Shown: positions 34,245 to 43,575 of the stretch, in pieces | Layout of the letters: each line of letters begins with the position of its first letter | Position numbering within the stretch: the first letter of the stretch is position 1 | The notes under the pieces: model-generated | The model's input: only the letters and a program-made list of their open reading frames with translations | Told to the model about the DNA's origin: nothing | The model's database searches: none | Translations under genes and position numbers: made by a program | Origin: an uncultured Lachnospiraceae bacterium | GTDB taxonomy: Bacteria > Bacillota > Clostridia > Lachnospirales > Lachnospiraceae | Direction: 5' to 3' | DNA: 64,000 nt | NCBI GenBank assembly: GCA_951802115.1 | Contig: CATOPL010000016.1 | Coordinates: 16,523-80,522, forward strand

Positions 34245-35345
34245 ATGAAATCCGGTTATGGTAAGCTCAGAAGAAAAATTTTTCTTCAGATTTTGCTGAT
34301 GATCCCAGGGGTATGGATTCTGCTCATAATTGTAGTCAATGTTTTGTCAGGGCATATAGCAGAGGGACTGGTTACACTAATCCAGAAGATACTTTTTATA
34401 GAATATCAGGATGCACTGTACATTTATCAGTTTTATATACGCAATAACATAGATCAGTTCCTTATCATTTTCATAGTATTGTCTTTTTTCCTGTTTTTTT
34501 ATATGTCCCTGAGCTGGTTTGTTAAATATTTCCGGCAGATTGACAAAGGATTGGACGCGCTGCTTGCAGGGCGGGAAATCGTATTGTCGCCGGAGATGGA
34601 AACGATGGAGAAGAAGATGAATCAGGCACGACAGACGCTGGAAAGGCGGGAGACAGAGACCAAGCTTGCAGAAAAGCGAAAAGACGAACTGGTTATGTAT
34701 CTGGCGCATGACATTAGGACGCCGCTCACTTCAGTGATCGGTTATCTGAGTCTTCTCGACGAAGCGCCGGATATGCCTGCAGAGCAAAAGAGCAAATATG
34801 TACATATTACGCTGGAAAAAGCATGTCGTCTGGAAATGCTGGTCAACGAATTTTTTGAAATCACCAGATACGATCTTTCTCAGAATACAGTAGAGAAAGA
34901 ATCTATTGATCTGTCCTATATGCTGATGCAGATGGCGGAAGAATTTTATCCGATTATGTCCGGGAAAGGAAATAAGATAGAGCTTCAGATGGATGAGGAT
35001 ATCCACGTAAATGGAGATCCGGCAAAGCTTGCAAGAGTATTTCAGAATATTCTGAAAAATGCAGCCGCTTACAGTTCAGAAATGACGACAATCACTGTGC
35101 GGGCGGAGGAACATGCAGACTTCGTGCGTGTGTCTTTTGAAAATATGGGAAAAACCATACCAAAGCAGAAACTTAACTCCATTTTTGAAAAGTTCTGTCG
35201 GCTGGATGATTCTCGGGGAACGAAAGACGGAGGCTCCGGACTGGGACTGGCCATTGCAAAAGAAATCGTGCAGCTTCATGGCGGCAGAATATGGGCGGAA
35301 AGCAGAGACGGAAAAACTGTATTTTGGGTAGAACTTCCAAAATAA
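34245..35345 (+). CDS. VanS-like sensor histidine kinase
   Basis: A 366-residue sensor kinase with two transmembrane helices (about residues 14-38 and 65-88) flanking a very short external loop, as in VanS-type kinases. HisKA has VMYLAHDIRTPLTSVIGYLS (His in LAHDIRTPLT); the ATPase domain has N box ILKNAAAYSS, and GSGLGLAIAKEIV. The sensor loop of only about 25 residues suggests that the membrane or a partner senses the signal. Start chosen at ATG 34245; an in-frame TTG at 34230 overlaps the response-regulator stop. No terminator is evident. The end of the gene is followed by a decayed aminotransferase fragment. Confidence 0.85.
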   Translation: MKSGYGKLRRKIFLQILLMIPGVWILLIIVVNVLSGHIAEGLVTLIQKILFIEYQDALYIYQFYIRNNIDQFLIIFIVLSFFLFFYMSLSWFVKYFRQIDKGLDALLAGREIVLSPEMETMEKKMNQARQTLERRETETKLAEKRKDELVMYLAHDIRTPLTSVIGYLSLLDEAPDMPAEQKSKYVHITLEKACRLEMLVNEFFEITRYDLSQNTVEKESIDLSYMLMQMAEEFYPIMSGKGNKIELQMDEDIHVNGDPAKLARVFQNILKNAAAYSSEMTTITVRAEEHADFVRVSFENMGKTIPKQKLNSIFEKFCRLDDSRGTKDGGSGLGLAIAKEIVQLHGGRIWAESRDGKTVFWVELPK

Positions 35346-35388
35346 AAAATGGTGGGTACAAATACAAAGTAAAAAGTGTAGTTTTTGA

Positions 35389-35511
35389 TACAAACAGTGC
35401 CAATCCGGACGTCCGTTCCACAGACCCTTTGCCATTCGCTTAAATCTGGCTCTGCCGTACAGTCTGGTGGCTGAAGCTATGGAGCGTCTGAAAAATTATG
35501 TATTTGTGTAG
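35389..35511 (+). pseudogene. C-terminal remnant of a class I/II aminotransferase
   Basis: The frame with codons from 35389 reads a protein-like ending: FAIRLNLALPYSLVAEAMER, then LKNYVFV and a stop (TAG 35509-35511). This resembles the C-terminal end of MalY/PatB-type (class I/II) aminotransferases, where a conserved FRLNxA-P-L...A-ERL occurs. Only about 40 residues remain, the frame is closed by TGA at 35386, and there is no start codon. It lies between the VanS-like gene and the lyxose isomerase; an old insertion/deletion left the tail. The similarity is from memory. Confidence 0.6.
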
Positions 35512-35646
35512 ATGATAGCGTTATCTGACAAATATCCAAATGCAGTTTGCTACAGGGTATCTATATTTGTAAATCAGTGGTATAATGATCAAAGAACCGG
35601 CTGTCAGGACCGGTGAAAACAGACAGGAAAATAAGGAGGTTCAGGT

Positions 35647-36333
35647 ATGAAACGAAGCGAAGTAAATAAGGCGTTGAAGGAAATGGAGCAGATGATCCGG
35701 GATTACCGGATATCTTTGCCGCCGTTTTGTCATTTTACTCCGGAAGAGTGGAAGGAAAAAGGGCATGACTATGATGAAGTCCGTGATAATATGCTGGGAT
35801 GGGATATTACAGATTATGGACTTGGAGACTTTGAAAAGGTAGGATTTTCTCTGATCACGATCCGAAACGGAAATCTGAAAATGAAGGAAAAGTATACAAA
35901 AAGTTATGCAGAGAAGCTTCTGTATATTAAAGAAGGGCAGTATTCACCGATGCATTTTCACTGGAGTAAAATGGAAGATATTATCAATCGCGGCGGGGGA
36001 AATCTGCTGATTCGTGTCTATAATTCCACCAAAGATGAGGATCTGGATAAGGTAAATGAAGTTCAGGTACATCTGGATGGCAGAGAAATCTCAGTTCCGG
36101 CCGGGACCCAGGTAAAGCTGACACCTGGAGAGAGCATCAGCATCTATCCGTATATGTATCATGATTTTGAAGTGGAGAAAGGAACAGGACCGGTTCTGAT
36201 CGGGGAAGTCAGTCAGTGCAACGATGACAATACAGATAACCGGTTTTATGAGAAGATGGGGCGTTTCCCGACGATTGAGGAGGATGAAGCACCTTACCGG
36301 CTTTTATGCAACGAATACCCGGCGGCAGAATAA
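35647..36333 (+). CDS. D-lyxose ketol-isomerase
   Basis: A 228-residue D-lyxose/D-mannose isomerase family protein of the single-domain cupin type. Metal-ligand motifs in order: YSPMHFHWSKMEDIINRGGG (His, His and Glu), then YMYHDFEV (His). These enzymes convert D-lyxose to D-xylulose and D-mannose to D-fructose. Start at ATG 35647 after AAGGAGG with 6-base spacing. A promoter is suggested by TATAAT at 35581-35586, with a weak -35. It stands alone with no sugar kinase or transporter around, so the physiological substrate is uncertain. Confidence 0.88.
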   Translation: MKRSEVNKALKEMEQMIRDYRISLPPFCHFTPEEWKEKGHDYDEVRDNMLGWDITDYGLGDFEKVGFSLITIRNGNLKMKEKYTKSYAEKLLYIKEGQYSPMHFHWSKMEDIINRGGGNLLIRVYNSTKDEDLDKVNEVQVHLDGREISVPAGTQVKLTPGESISIYPYMYHDFEVEKGTGPVLIGEVSQCNDDNTDNRFYEKMGRFPTIEEDEAPYRLLCNEYPAAE

Positions 36334-36360
36334 TACATTTATATGAAGGCAGAAAACAGC

Positions 36361-36393
36361 AAGGGGATGGATTGTATTTTACAGCATCCCCTT
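36361..36393 (+). terminator. Hairpin after the lyxose isomerase gene
   Basis: AAGGGGATG (36361-36369) pairs with CATCCCCTT (36385-36393); there is no clear T run, so termination may be weak or involve Rho. Confidence 0.4.
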
Positions 36394-36549
36394 CCTTGCG
36401 TCTTCTGCAGTTTCTGTACAGCATCCGGAAATAAACGATATTGTATCAACGTAACAGGCGCTCAGGATGCTGCTACGGATTGCAGGGCGTGGTGAGAATG
36501 GCAGGAACGCAGAGTTTAAACAGCGAACAGAGGAGGAGATGAGAATCGT

Positions 36550-39483
36550 ATGACAGAAGAAGAGGGAAAGAGATGGGGCGGACAGAGTGAAGACTGCAGA
36601 GAAAGTGGTCAGGAGACCCAAAAGACAACTTTCAGAAAAAGTTTCGTCTGGAATCAGGAAGAAGAAAATCCTTTTCGGCGTAAAGCGGGTATTCGAAAAT
36701 TTCGGGAGATTTATACAGGAAAGCGTAGAAATGACAGGACTGCATGGTCGGACTATTTTGTGTCGGCAGATTTTCTGGAAGGATACAGAGAAGGGCGGTT
36801 TGCACAGCTTCTTTTGGAGACCGTACAGGAGAATCAGGAAACGTATGGCCTGAGCAAAGGATTTTTGACAGAGCTTTCGATTGCCTACGGAGTACTAAAT
36901 GTAAGACTGGGGGACAGTCTGCAGCTTCAGGTTGAAAACAACGCTTATTTTTACGGGATTGAATATATTTATGAGATTGTACAGATGAGCTCCTCTGCCA
37001 CCCGTTTTCGTGGAAATGATTACGCCATGTTGGCAGGATTTCGGGATTACCGGGAACTTCTAATGCTTGCTGTGAGTGATTGGGATGATGATACCTTATT
37101 AAAGCTTGGAAGTCTGATCGATCATTATATACTTCACAATCTTTCTGACCGTCCGATAAAAAATGCAGAACAATATGAGCTGTCACAGCGTCACCCAAAA
37201 TCTCTGAAGTTGATCACATATTTTTTCTCTGCCTGGGAACTGCCAAAAAAAGTCTGTCAGGTATTGTGGAATCACCTGCGTCTGGAAAATGCGACGCTTG
37301 GAAAAGAAAAGCTGTTTTATGGAGCGCTTCGTGAGGAAGTGCTTGCCCGTGTACCGGGACTGGGAGAAAAACCACGTCCCAGCTACAAAGAACTTCTGCG
37401 GGAATTCAATAATTATGACACCGGTTCAGGTTATTATAATAATGGTGGAAGAACACCAGAGGAACGGCAGAAAATGGATCGTTTTTTTGAGCGCAGCGAT
37501 GTGGCAGAGGCTTTAAATGATGCGGCGTTTGTAGAAGAACAGGTTCTGCGTTACTGGATTACCAAAAGCAGCGGAATTTATCTTTTGAAGAAGCTTCATG
37601 AGTATTATGCCGTCCGTCCGGAGGCTCCTTTTGCAGAACGGGTTTTACGGCAGATCGACGGAATGTCGCAATACAGGCAGGTAGAGACAGAGTTTGAGGA
37701 GGACAGACATTCTGCTTTGATCAGAGGAAATTTTGATTTTCAAAAGAGGTCATATGTTCGCTATTATCTGAATACTGCCTTCCATCTTGCGCGGGGAATC
37801 CAAAATCATATACTGCTTCGGACATATCTTGAGGAATGGATGCCATATTCTCCGGAATGGGGCAGAAAGCTTTCTGCTCCGGAAATAGGAGGGTTTTCAC
37901 CTGAGAATCCGATTCGGATTTGGTTTGGAAAAGATGAACTTCAGATTTTTTTCTTTCCAAAGCATATTGAGTACCGGTGGAACGGAAGTATGCAGGTACC
38001 GTTTTATCCGGGCGAGGAGCTGGCAGGCATTGAGGATGAATGTATGTTCTGGCTGCTGGTGCCTGTAGCAGCAGCTTCCATTGAGCAACAGCAGAAGATT
38101 CGTGCGGAATTGATGAAAAGACTGTCTTTACTTCCGGTTCGGAGGGATGATATTCCGGTCATTGCAGACTGTATCACCGGATATATCTGCCGCATTGGCA
38201 AAGATGCGATTCCGGTCTGCAGTTTTTATGCGGAAAAAGAGGACCATTTGTACGGCTGTGATATTTACAATGATTTTAATCAAAAAATCTATGAGGAGAC
38301 TGCAGGTGAGAAGCTGTATCTGCCAAATGGAAGCAGCCTGGCGCCTGATATGGAGGCGGCGCTGCAGATGGGAAAACGGTTTCTTGAAGAGCTTGTGACA
38401 GAGAAGCAGACCAATACAAGTATGCAGCTTCTGCCGGAGCATGTGCTGGCAGAAAAAGGCCGGAATATGATTCAGACATTTTCAGGTATGGAAATAACAG
38501 AAAAAACAGTCAGCAAAATTCTCTCTCAGTATTTTGAAGGAAACTTAAGCCGTGTGGAGCTGGCATGGACAGGTCGTTCGCTTTTGTTTATCAAAAGTGA
38601 ACAGCAATATGCATGTTTTTATTTTGAACATGATACGCAGAACTGGTATGCGCTCGTATCAATGCCGGAGGTTTATTTCGTAGTAGAGAGTGACGACGTC
38701 ATATATAAACCGTTTGCTCTTGGAATGCTTCCCGATTATCTGATTCATCCGAATCCGAATCATATCATGAAGGAGCTGAAAAATATACTGGCGCAGATTG
38801 CCCGGGAAAATCCCTGTCCTAAGAGTATGATGTGGTCTCCTCAGATCTATCGGTTTGAGACCCGGCAAAGATACAGACTGGCAAAACGTCAGTTTGGCGG
38901 TTATCCGGAAGATCAGACGCAGAATCAGATTCAGGACCGGTTTTATATCCCCAGGCTTCCGGAGTATCTGTGCTATACAGATCTTGAGGGAAACAGTTCC
39001 GGTAAAAAAGCAGTTCTTAAAAATAAGGCAAAACTGCAGCAGATTCTGCTGGATTATATGGCAGGCAGGCTTTCTCAGCTTGTTCTTGTCTGGCAGCATG
39101 AAACCGGAAAAGCATATGAAGGAATCGTTATCCGGAAGCGCTGCATAATGTTGAGGCAGGATCAGGGCAATCATATGCTGATCTGGCTGGAGGATGGCAG
39201 TAAAGGGATGGAATATCTGGTATCAGACGTCAATGAGTATTTGAATGATGACGGGAAAAAATACAGGAAGGTCTTTTTTGAAGGGAAAAGTGTACCTGGA
39301 TATTTGATTCATACAGATATGCGCAGGATTCGCAACTGTCTGGATCTTCTGATTCCGCAGATGCAGTATGAGCTTGTGAACAACGGAGGATTTGGAGAAT
39401 TTTCCTATGAAAGCGGGGGAGAGTATGAAAAAATAAAGTCAGATCTGGATCGGATGGACAGAGAAAGCGATACTCCACTGTAA
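36550..39483 (+). CDS. Large protein of unknown function, 977 residues
   Basis: No domain I can name with certainty. The N terminus is charged and low-complexity (about 1-60), then comes a WSDYFVSADFLEGYREGRF...FLTELSIAYG segment (about residues 72-110) that I recall from large J-domain proteins of Lachnospiraceae, where it follows the J domain. A J domain (HPD motif) is absent here. The remainder is helical, with aromatic-rich stretches and many Tyr/Phe/Trp residues; no signal peptide or membrane helix. RBS GGAGGAG precedes ATG 36550. It is 216 bases downstream of the isomerase and appears to be single. The function is unknown, and a chaperone link is only an inference. Confidence 0.6.
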   Translation: MTEEEGKRWGGQSEDCRESGQETQKTTFRKSFVWNQEEENPFRRKAGIRKFREIYTGKRRNDRTAWSDYFVSADFLEGYREGRFAQLLLETVQENQETYGLSKGFLTELSIAYGVLNVRLGDSLQLQVENNAYFYGIEYIYEIVQMSSSATRFRGNDYAMLAGFRDYRELLMLAVSDWDDDTLLKLGSLIDHYILHNLSDRPIKNAEQYELSQRHPKSLKLITYFFSAWELPKKVCQVLWNHLRLENATLGKEKLFYGALREEVLARVPGLGEKPRPSYKELLREFNNYDTGSGYYNNGGRTPEERQKMDRFFERSDVAEALNDAAFVEEQVLRYWITKSSGIYLLKKLHEYYAVRPEAPFAERVLRQIDGMSQYRQVETEFEEDRHSALIRGNFDFQKRSYVRYYLNTAFHLARGIQNHILLRTYLEEWMPYSPEWGRKLSAPEIGGFSPENPIRIWFGKDELQIFFFPKHIEYRWNGSMQVPFYPGEELAGIEDECMFWLLVPVAAASIEQQQKIRAELMKRLSLLPVRRDDIPVIADCITGYICRIGKDAIPVCSFYAEKEDHLYGCDIYNDFNQKIYEETAGEKLYLPNGSSLAPDMEAALQMGKRFLEELVTEKQTNTSMQLLPEHVLAEKGRNMIQTFSGMEITEKTVSKILSQYFEGNLSRVELAWTGRSLLFIKSEQQYACFYFEHDTQNWYALVSMPEVYFVVESDDVIYKPFALGMLPDYLIHPNPNHIMKELKNILAQIARENPCPKSMMWSPQIYRFETRQRYRLAKRQFGGYPEDQTQNQIQDRFYIPRLPEYLCYTDLEGNSSGKKAVLKNKAKLQQILLDYMAGRLSQLVLVWQHETGKAYEGIVIRKRCIMLRQDQGNHMLIWLEDGSKGMEYLVSDVNEYLNDDGKKYRKVFFEGKSVPGYLIHTDMRRIRNCLDLLIPQMQYELVNNGGFGEFSYESGGEYEKIKSDLDRMDRESDTPL

Positions 39484-39560
39484 ACAGTGGAGTATCCGAA
39501 ATGATTGAGATTGAATAAAGGCCGGCAACAGTAATCATTCTTCTGTAAACAGTGGAGTAT
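39471..39560. repeat. Stem-loop with a duplicated half at the end of the 977-residue gene
   Basis: TACTCCACTG (39471-39480), a TAAA loop holding the stop codon, and CAGTGGAGTA (39485-39494) make a perfect 10-bp hairpin. An 18-base stretch (CTGTAAACAGTGGAGTAT) recurs at 39478-39495 and 39543-39560, so the first arm can pair with either copy. In between, AATGATT/AATCATT form another small inverted pair. It lies between two convergent genes and may serve as a two-way terminator. Confidence 0.6.
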
Positions 39561-39567
39561 TTAAAAT

Positions 39568-40206
39568 TTACCAGATAGTAGAGGGCGGAAGGATAGACTC
39601 TTCTTTTGGTCCTTTTACGAGTGAGAACTGATACAGGGCATAAGTACCGGGACTGAACATCAGAGTACATCTGTAATCTTCTCCCTGCTGCATGACTGAA
39701 AGATCGTCCTGTTCAAAATCCGGAAACATCTGCGCAGCTCTGGTGCGCGACAGTTCTGTGATCGAAACGCCGTCTATGAATATATAATCCGGCAGCGTAT
39801 CCGTCAGATGTGAAAGATGTAGAGCCAGACGTGAAATGGTGGCGTCTCCCATGCGGATATCCGATTCTCCGGCTTCAACAGAAATACGTGCAAAAACAGA
39901 ATCCGTAATCCAGAAAGAGATTTCTGTCATGCTGGTGCCTGCTGCCAGCGTTTCATTGGAATCAATTTCGCGTTCTTCCACATGATCGTCGACCCATTCA
40001 GATACGATGATCGGGAGATCGGCGTCAAGAAGAGGCTGTAAAGTAGTAGTACCGACTACGATTTCAAGATCATCGATGATTACCGGAACGGAATGCTGTG
40101 CAAGCATCAGTGGTTCCGGTAATGTCTCTTCCTCCTTTTTAGAACAGCCAGTCAGAAGTGTCACGAACAGAATAAAAGCAAATCCGCTTAGTAAAATCTT
40201 TTTCAT
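39568..40206 (-). CDS. Lipoprotein, paralog of the one at 9697-10338
   Basis: A 212-residue secreted lipoprotein. Signal MKKILLSGFAFILFVTLLTGC (lipobox LLTGC, Cys at residue 21) and a short Glu-rich linker. Conserved parts shared in order with the 9697 lipoprotein: IIDDLEIVVGTTTLQPLLDADL, the EISFWITDSVFARISV strand pair, MGDATISRL and QMFPDFEQD. Start at 40206 on the minus strand after GAGGAGG. Transcribed against the 977-residue gene. Function unknown; the paralogy suggests a lineage-specific surface protein family. Confidence 0.75.
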   Translation of the reverse strand: MKKILLSGFAFILFVTLLTGCSKKEEETLPEPLMLAQHSVPVIIDDLEIVVGTTTLQPLLDADLPIIVSEWVDDHVEEREIDSNETLAAGTSMTEISFWITDSVFARISVEAGESDIRMGDATISRLALHLSHLTDTLPDYIFIDGVSITELSRTRAAQMFPDFEQDDLSVMQQGEDYRCTLMFSPGTYALYQFSLVKGPKEESILPPSTIW

Positions 40207-40364
40207 CTGAAAATTATCCTCCTCATATAAAAATATAATCTTAAAGTCCCTCCGGGGGATGCAGTTGATCTGTCGACATTATAACATAGACAGCCAGAAT
40301 TTTAAATTCTTTTTTGCGGCAGATATTGCTGCTGTCTGTGCGATATACTTCAAATAATTTTCAG

Positions 40365-40393
40365 GTGACAACTGGTTACAGGCATTTTATAAT
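40365..40393 (+). promoter_or_regulatory. Promoter of the sensor-kinase/VanY operon
   Basis: GTGACA (40365-40370) and TATAAT (40388-40393) with a 17-base spacer, about 125 bases before the response-regulator gene. The rest of the 311-base gap 40207-40517 shows no gene. Confidence 0.55.
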
Positions 40394-40517
40394 GAAAACT
40401 GCGGACAATGGATAAACACTGCAACTTTTTTGGTATGAATACAATCTAATAAACAGATACAAATATGATGCAAACCGATTATATGCTTATGTCAGCTTTA
40501 GAGGGGACAGAAAAATC

Positions 40518-41177
40518 ATGTTGAAAATACTGATTGCAGAAGATGAAGAGCCGATCGCAAATCTGATCCGTATGAATTTAACAAAGGCAGGATACAGCTG
40601 TACCTGCGCTTTTGACGGTGAAGAAGCGGCTGATCTTATGGAAGGAGGTCGATATGACCTGCTGCTTCTGGACATCATGCTGCCGAAAATCAGCGGCTAT
40701 GAATTGATGGAGTACGCGCGTACGCTGGAACTCCCGGTTATTTTTATTACTGCTATGGGAAGTACGGATCATAAAGTAACGGGACTCAAAATGGGTGCAG
40801 AAGACTATATTACAAAACCATTTGAAATAGTGGAGCTGCTGGCAAGAGTTGAGACTGTATTACGGCGCTATAATAAAATCGGAAAGACTATCCGGGTTCT
40901 GGATGTGGAGATTGATCTGATTTCCAGGATTGTGCTGCAAAATGGGAAACAGATTCTGCTGACTTTAAAAGAATATGAACTTTTGCTGTTTTTTGCAAGA
41001 AATCCGAATATTGCACTGTATCGGGAAGTGATCTATGAGCAGGTATGGGAAAAAGAATATACCGGAGACAGCAGAACCGTGGATCTGCATGTGCAGCGTC
41101 TGAAGAAAAAACTTTCATGGGAACGTTATATCTGTGCGGTGTATAAAATCGGGTATCGGCTGGAGATATCACAATGA
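40518..41177 (+). CDS. OmpR-family response regulator
   Basis: A 219-residue response regulator: acidic pocket AEDEE, phosphoacceptor Asp in LLLDIMLPKISGYEL, Lys in DYITKPFEI, and a winged-helix output domain ending RLKKKLSWERYICAVYKIGYR. The DNA-binding part is a little divergent: the usual REKL is RLKKKLSW. Start at ATG 40518 preceded by GAGGGG. The kinase gene overlaps its stop by ATGA (41174-41177). Its targets probably include this same operon, with the carboxypeptidase gene downstream. Confidence 0.87.
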   Translation: MLKILIAEDEEPIANLIRMNLTKAGYSCTCAFDGEEAADLMEGGRYDLLLLDIMLPKISGYELMEYARTLELPVIFITAMGSTDHKVTGLKMGAEDYITKPFEIVELLARVETVLRRYNKIGKTIRVLDVEIDLISRIVLQNGKQILLTLKEYELLLFFARNPNIALYREVIYEQVWEKEYTGDSRTVDLHVQRLKKKLSWERYICAVYKIGYRLEISQ

Positions 41178-42598
41178 GATTCTTCTGGAAAGTTTATTTT
41201 TCGTTCACGGTCCTTCTGCTTTTGTCGTTTGGCTTTTTTGGAGTGTGGATGATTCAGCTTACTTTTGAAAAATCCTATCAGCGGGCGCTGGCAGAAGCAG
41301 AGCGTGAGAATCGGATGTTTCAGCTTTCTTTTGAGATGAATATGAATGCACTCGATGAAATATATCAAAACGATGCGATTATTCCGGTCACGGCAGCTTC
41401 TATCGTGGAGAATCTGGCAGACTCCGGGGGCATCTATCAAATTTATAACAGTTCTCAGGAGCTGTTGTATGAAAACAAAACACACAAAATTTCCGGTGAT
41501 TCTTTAAGAATAACACTGGAAATAGAAGAGGTTCCCTGCGGTTATCAGATTTTAAAAGATCAGGGGGATACATGGCTTCTGTTTGCATGCCGTTCTTCTG
41601 TTGGAAACCGAGTTTATTATCTGGAAAATATCCGCAATATTTCGGGCATCTATCAGGAGCGTGAAGAGTATTATGACTGGTACAGCATTGTAATGCTGGT
41701 GCTTACGGGAGTTACGGCAATTCTTGTGTTTCTCGTTACTCATATGCTGACCCGTTCGATCCGGGGACTTTCCCGTACAACCAGAAGATTTTCCAGGGGA
41801 GATTACGAGGTGCGCGCTTCAGAAAAAGGGCGGGACGAAATCTCCGATCTGGCCAGAGATTTTAATCATATGGCGGACACAATCTCGGAAAAAATGGATG
41901 AGCTGACCATGCAGGCAAAGCGGCAGGAAGATTTTACGGCTTCCTTTGCGCATGAGCTGAAAACACCGCTGACATCGATCATAGGATATGCCGATATGCT
42001 GCGGACTATGGACTGTACCAGAGAAGAGACGCTGGAGGCGGTCAATTACATTTTTCATCAGGGAAAGAGATTGGAAAGTCTGTCATTCAAGCTTCTGGAG
42101 TTAATCGTATCGGATAAACAGATTTATAAATTCCGTTCTCTTTCTGTCAGAAAGCTGGCAGGAAATGCCATAAAAATGACCGCCATGAAAAGAAGGGAAA
42201 AGAATATCTTATTGTGGATTGGGATGGAAGATGGCTTTATAAAAGGGGAAAAAGATCTTTTGATTTCTGTGTTCACAAATCTTCTTGACAACGCAAGAAA
42301 GGCGGCAGAACCGGGTGGAAAGATTCTTGTAAGGGGAAGGCAGTATGCCGGAAGTTATCTGTTTTGTGTCATGGACGACGGATGCGGTATGGAGCAGGCG
42401 GAGATTGCCCGTATAACAGAAGCTTTTTATATGGTAGACAAGTCCAGAGCCAGAAAAGAAGGAGGGGCAGGACTGGGAATGACACTTTGCAGCAGGATTC
42501 TTGCAATTCATGATGCCAGATGGAGAATCTTCAGTATTCCCGGAAAAGGTACGGCCATCGCCATAAAATTTCTGACAAAGAAGGGAAAAAGAAAATGA
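41174..42598 (+). CDS. Sensor histidine kinase
   Basis: A 474-residue kinase with two transmembrane helices (about residues 8-27 and 172-192), an external domain of about 140 residues between them, a HAMP linker (TRSIRGLSRTTRRFSRGDYEVRA), HisKA with SFAHELKTPLTSIIGYAD (His in AHELKTP), and an ATPase domain with NLLDNARKAAEPG, DDGCGM and GAGLGMTLC. It partners the response regulator immediately upstream and is translationally coupled to it and to the following gene. Confidence 0.87.
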   Translation: MRFFWKVYFSFTVLLLLSFGFFGVWMIQLTFEKSYQRALAEAERENRMFQLSFEMNMNALDEIYQNDAIIPVTAASIVENLADSGGIYQIYNSSQELLYENKTHKISGDSLRITLEIEEVPCGYQILKDQGDTWLLFACRSSVGNRVYYLENIRNISGIYQEREEYYDWYSIVMLVLTGVTAILVFLVTHMLTRSIRGLSRTTRRFSRGDYEVRASEKGRDEISDLARDFNHMADTISEKMDELTMQAKRQEDFTASFAHELKTPLTSIIGYADMLRTMDCTREETLEAVNYIFHQGKRLESLSFKLLELIVSDKQIYKFRSLSVRKLAGNAIKMTAMKRREKNILLWIGMEDGFIKGEKDLLISVFTNLLDNARKAAEPGGKILVRGRQYAGSYLFCVMDDGCGMEQAEIARITEAFYMVDKSRARKEGGAGLGMTLCSRILAIHDARWRIFSIPGKGTAIAIKFLTKKGKRK

Positions 42599-43548
42599 GA
42601 AAACAAAACGGCGTTTTCTGGTTCTGTCTTGCAGGTACTGTGCTGCTGACCTGGGGAGTTATTTTTCTTCCCAGATATTTAAGCCGCAGTCTGGATATGC
42701 GCTCCATTGGGCAGGTTGAAATGTCAGGGAGAGATGGTTTTTCGTTTCTGGAGGCCGGTTCTAACGATATTCTGGGGGTGGTCCGGGCATTTCAGTATCT
42801 GGAAAAGGATGGGGAAAACCCCATTTTGATCACTTCGATAGAAGAGCCTGCACAGATAGACAGAGAAATGCTGGATCATATATATGAGGAAGTAGCTTAT
42901 GCGTCTGAATTCGGAATGCTTCCCGGATTGGAAATCAGAGAAAAATATAAAGAAACGTATGATGCATTGGAACTTGTATATACTAACTGGTCAGAGCAGG
43001 TTAAATATGCCAGATATTACAGCCTGACTTATGAATCTATAGAAAATCCCAATAAAAAGGAAATGCTGAACTTCTGGTATCTGCGTTTTTCGGACGGTGT
43101 CAGATTTGACTATTATTTTATTGTCAATGCGGTCACATGGCAGATTTACTATGCGGAGATCTATAATGAATTAACAGAAAACATCATAGCGGATGGGACT
43201 TTATATGCAAGGGATGCCAGTATTTCTCAGAACAGTGTGATCGGAGGAGACATGGAGATATCAGAGAATATCCATTACATAGACGGAATTGGAATCACGT
43301 GTTCTGCTGCGTGCATGGCTTATTATGAAGCATTGGACTGGGAATATATCAAACAGACAGAGCAGAAGACACTGAACGAAAAAATTGGCATCATTATTTT
43401 GTATTGCCAGGAAGAGGAAGAAATGGGGAATATCAGAAATGTATATATAGAAATAAATACCAGAAAAGAGTCAGTAATTGATGGGTTCAGAGGGATCAGT
43501 ATAGGATTTCAGGATCTGTCCGGATGGGCGGAGTATCTTGATCAATAA
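42595..43548 (+). CDS. Membrane-anchored protein of unknown function in a two-component operon
   Basis: A 317-residue protein with one N-terminal membrane helix (about residues 7-27) and a long extracellular domain, probably of mixed alpha/beta structure. I recognise no family. The gene overlaps the kinase stop by ATGA (42595-42598), with GAAGGGAAAAAG upstream, and it is followed by the carboxypeptidase gene after 27 bases. That places it in a surface-signalling operon; it could modify or extend the sensor function, or act with the carboxypeptidase. That is inference from position only. Confidence 0.65.
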   Translation: MRKQNGVFWFCLAGTVLLTWGVIFLPRYLSRSLDMRSIGQVEMSGRDGFSFLEAGSNDILGVVRAFQYLEKDGENPILITSIEEPAQIDREMLDHIYEEVAYASEFGMLPGLEIREKYKETYDALELVYTNWSEQVKYARYYSLTYESIENPNKKEMLNFWYLRFSDGVRFDYYFIVNAVTWQIYYAEIYNELTENIIADGTLYARDASISQNSVIGGDMEISENIHYIDGIGITCSAACMAYYEALDWEYIKQTEQKTLNEKIGIIILYCQEEEEMGNIRNVYIEINTRKESVIDGFRGISIGFQDLSGWAEYLDQ

Positions 43549-43575
43549 GCACCGGAAGAGAAGGAGAGATGGAAG

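Noticed and set aside
33536..35345. Vancomycin-resistance operon
   Set aside because: Only a VanRS-like pair is present; vanH, vanA-type ligase and vanX genes are missing, and the VanY-type gene lies 8 kb away in another operon.
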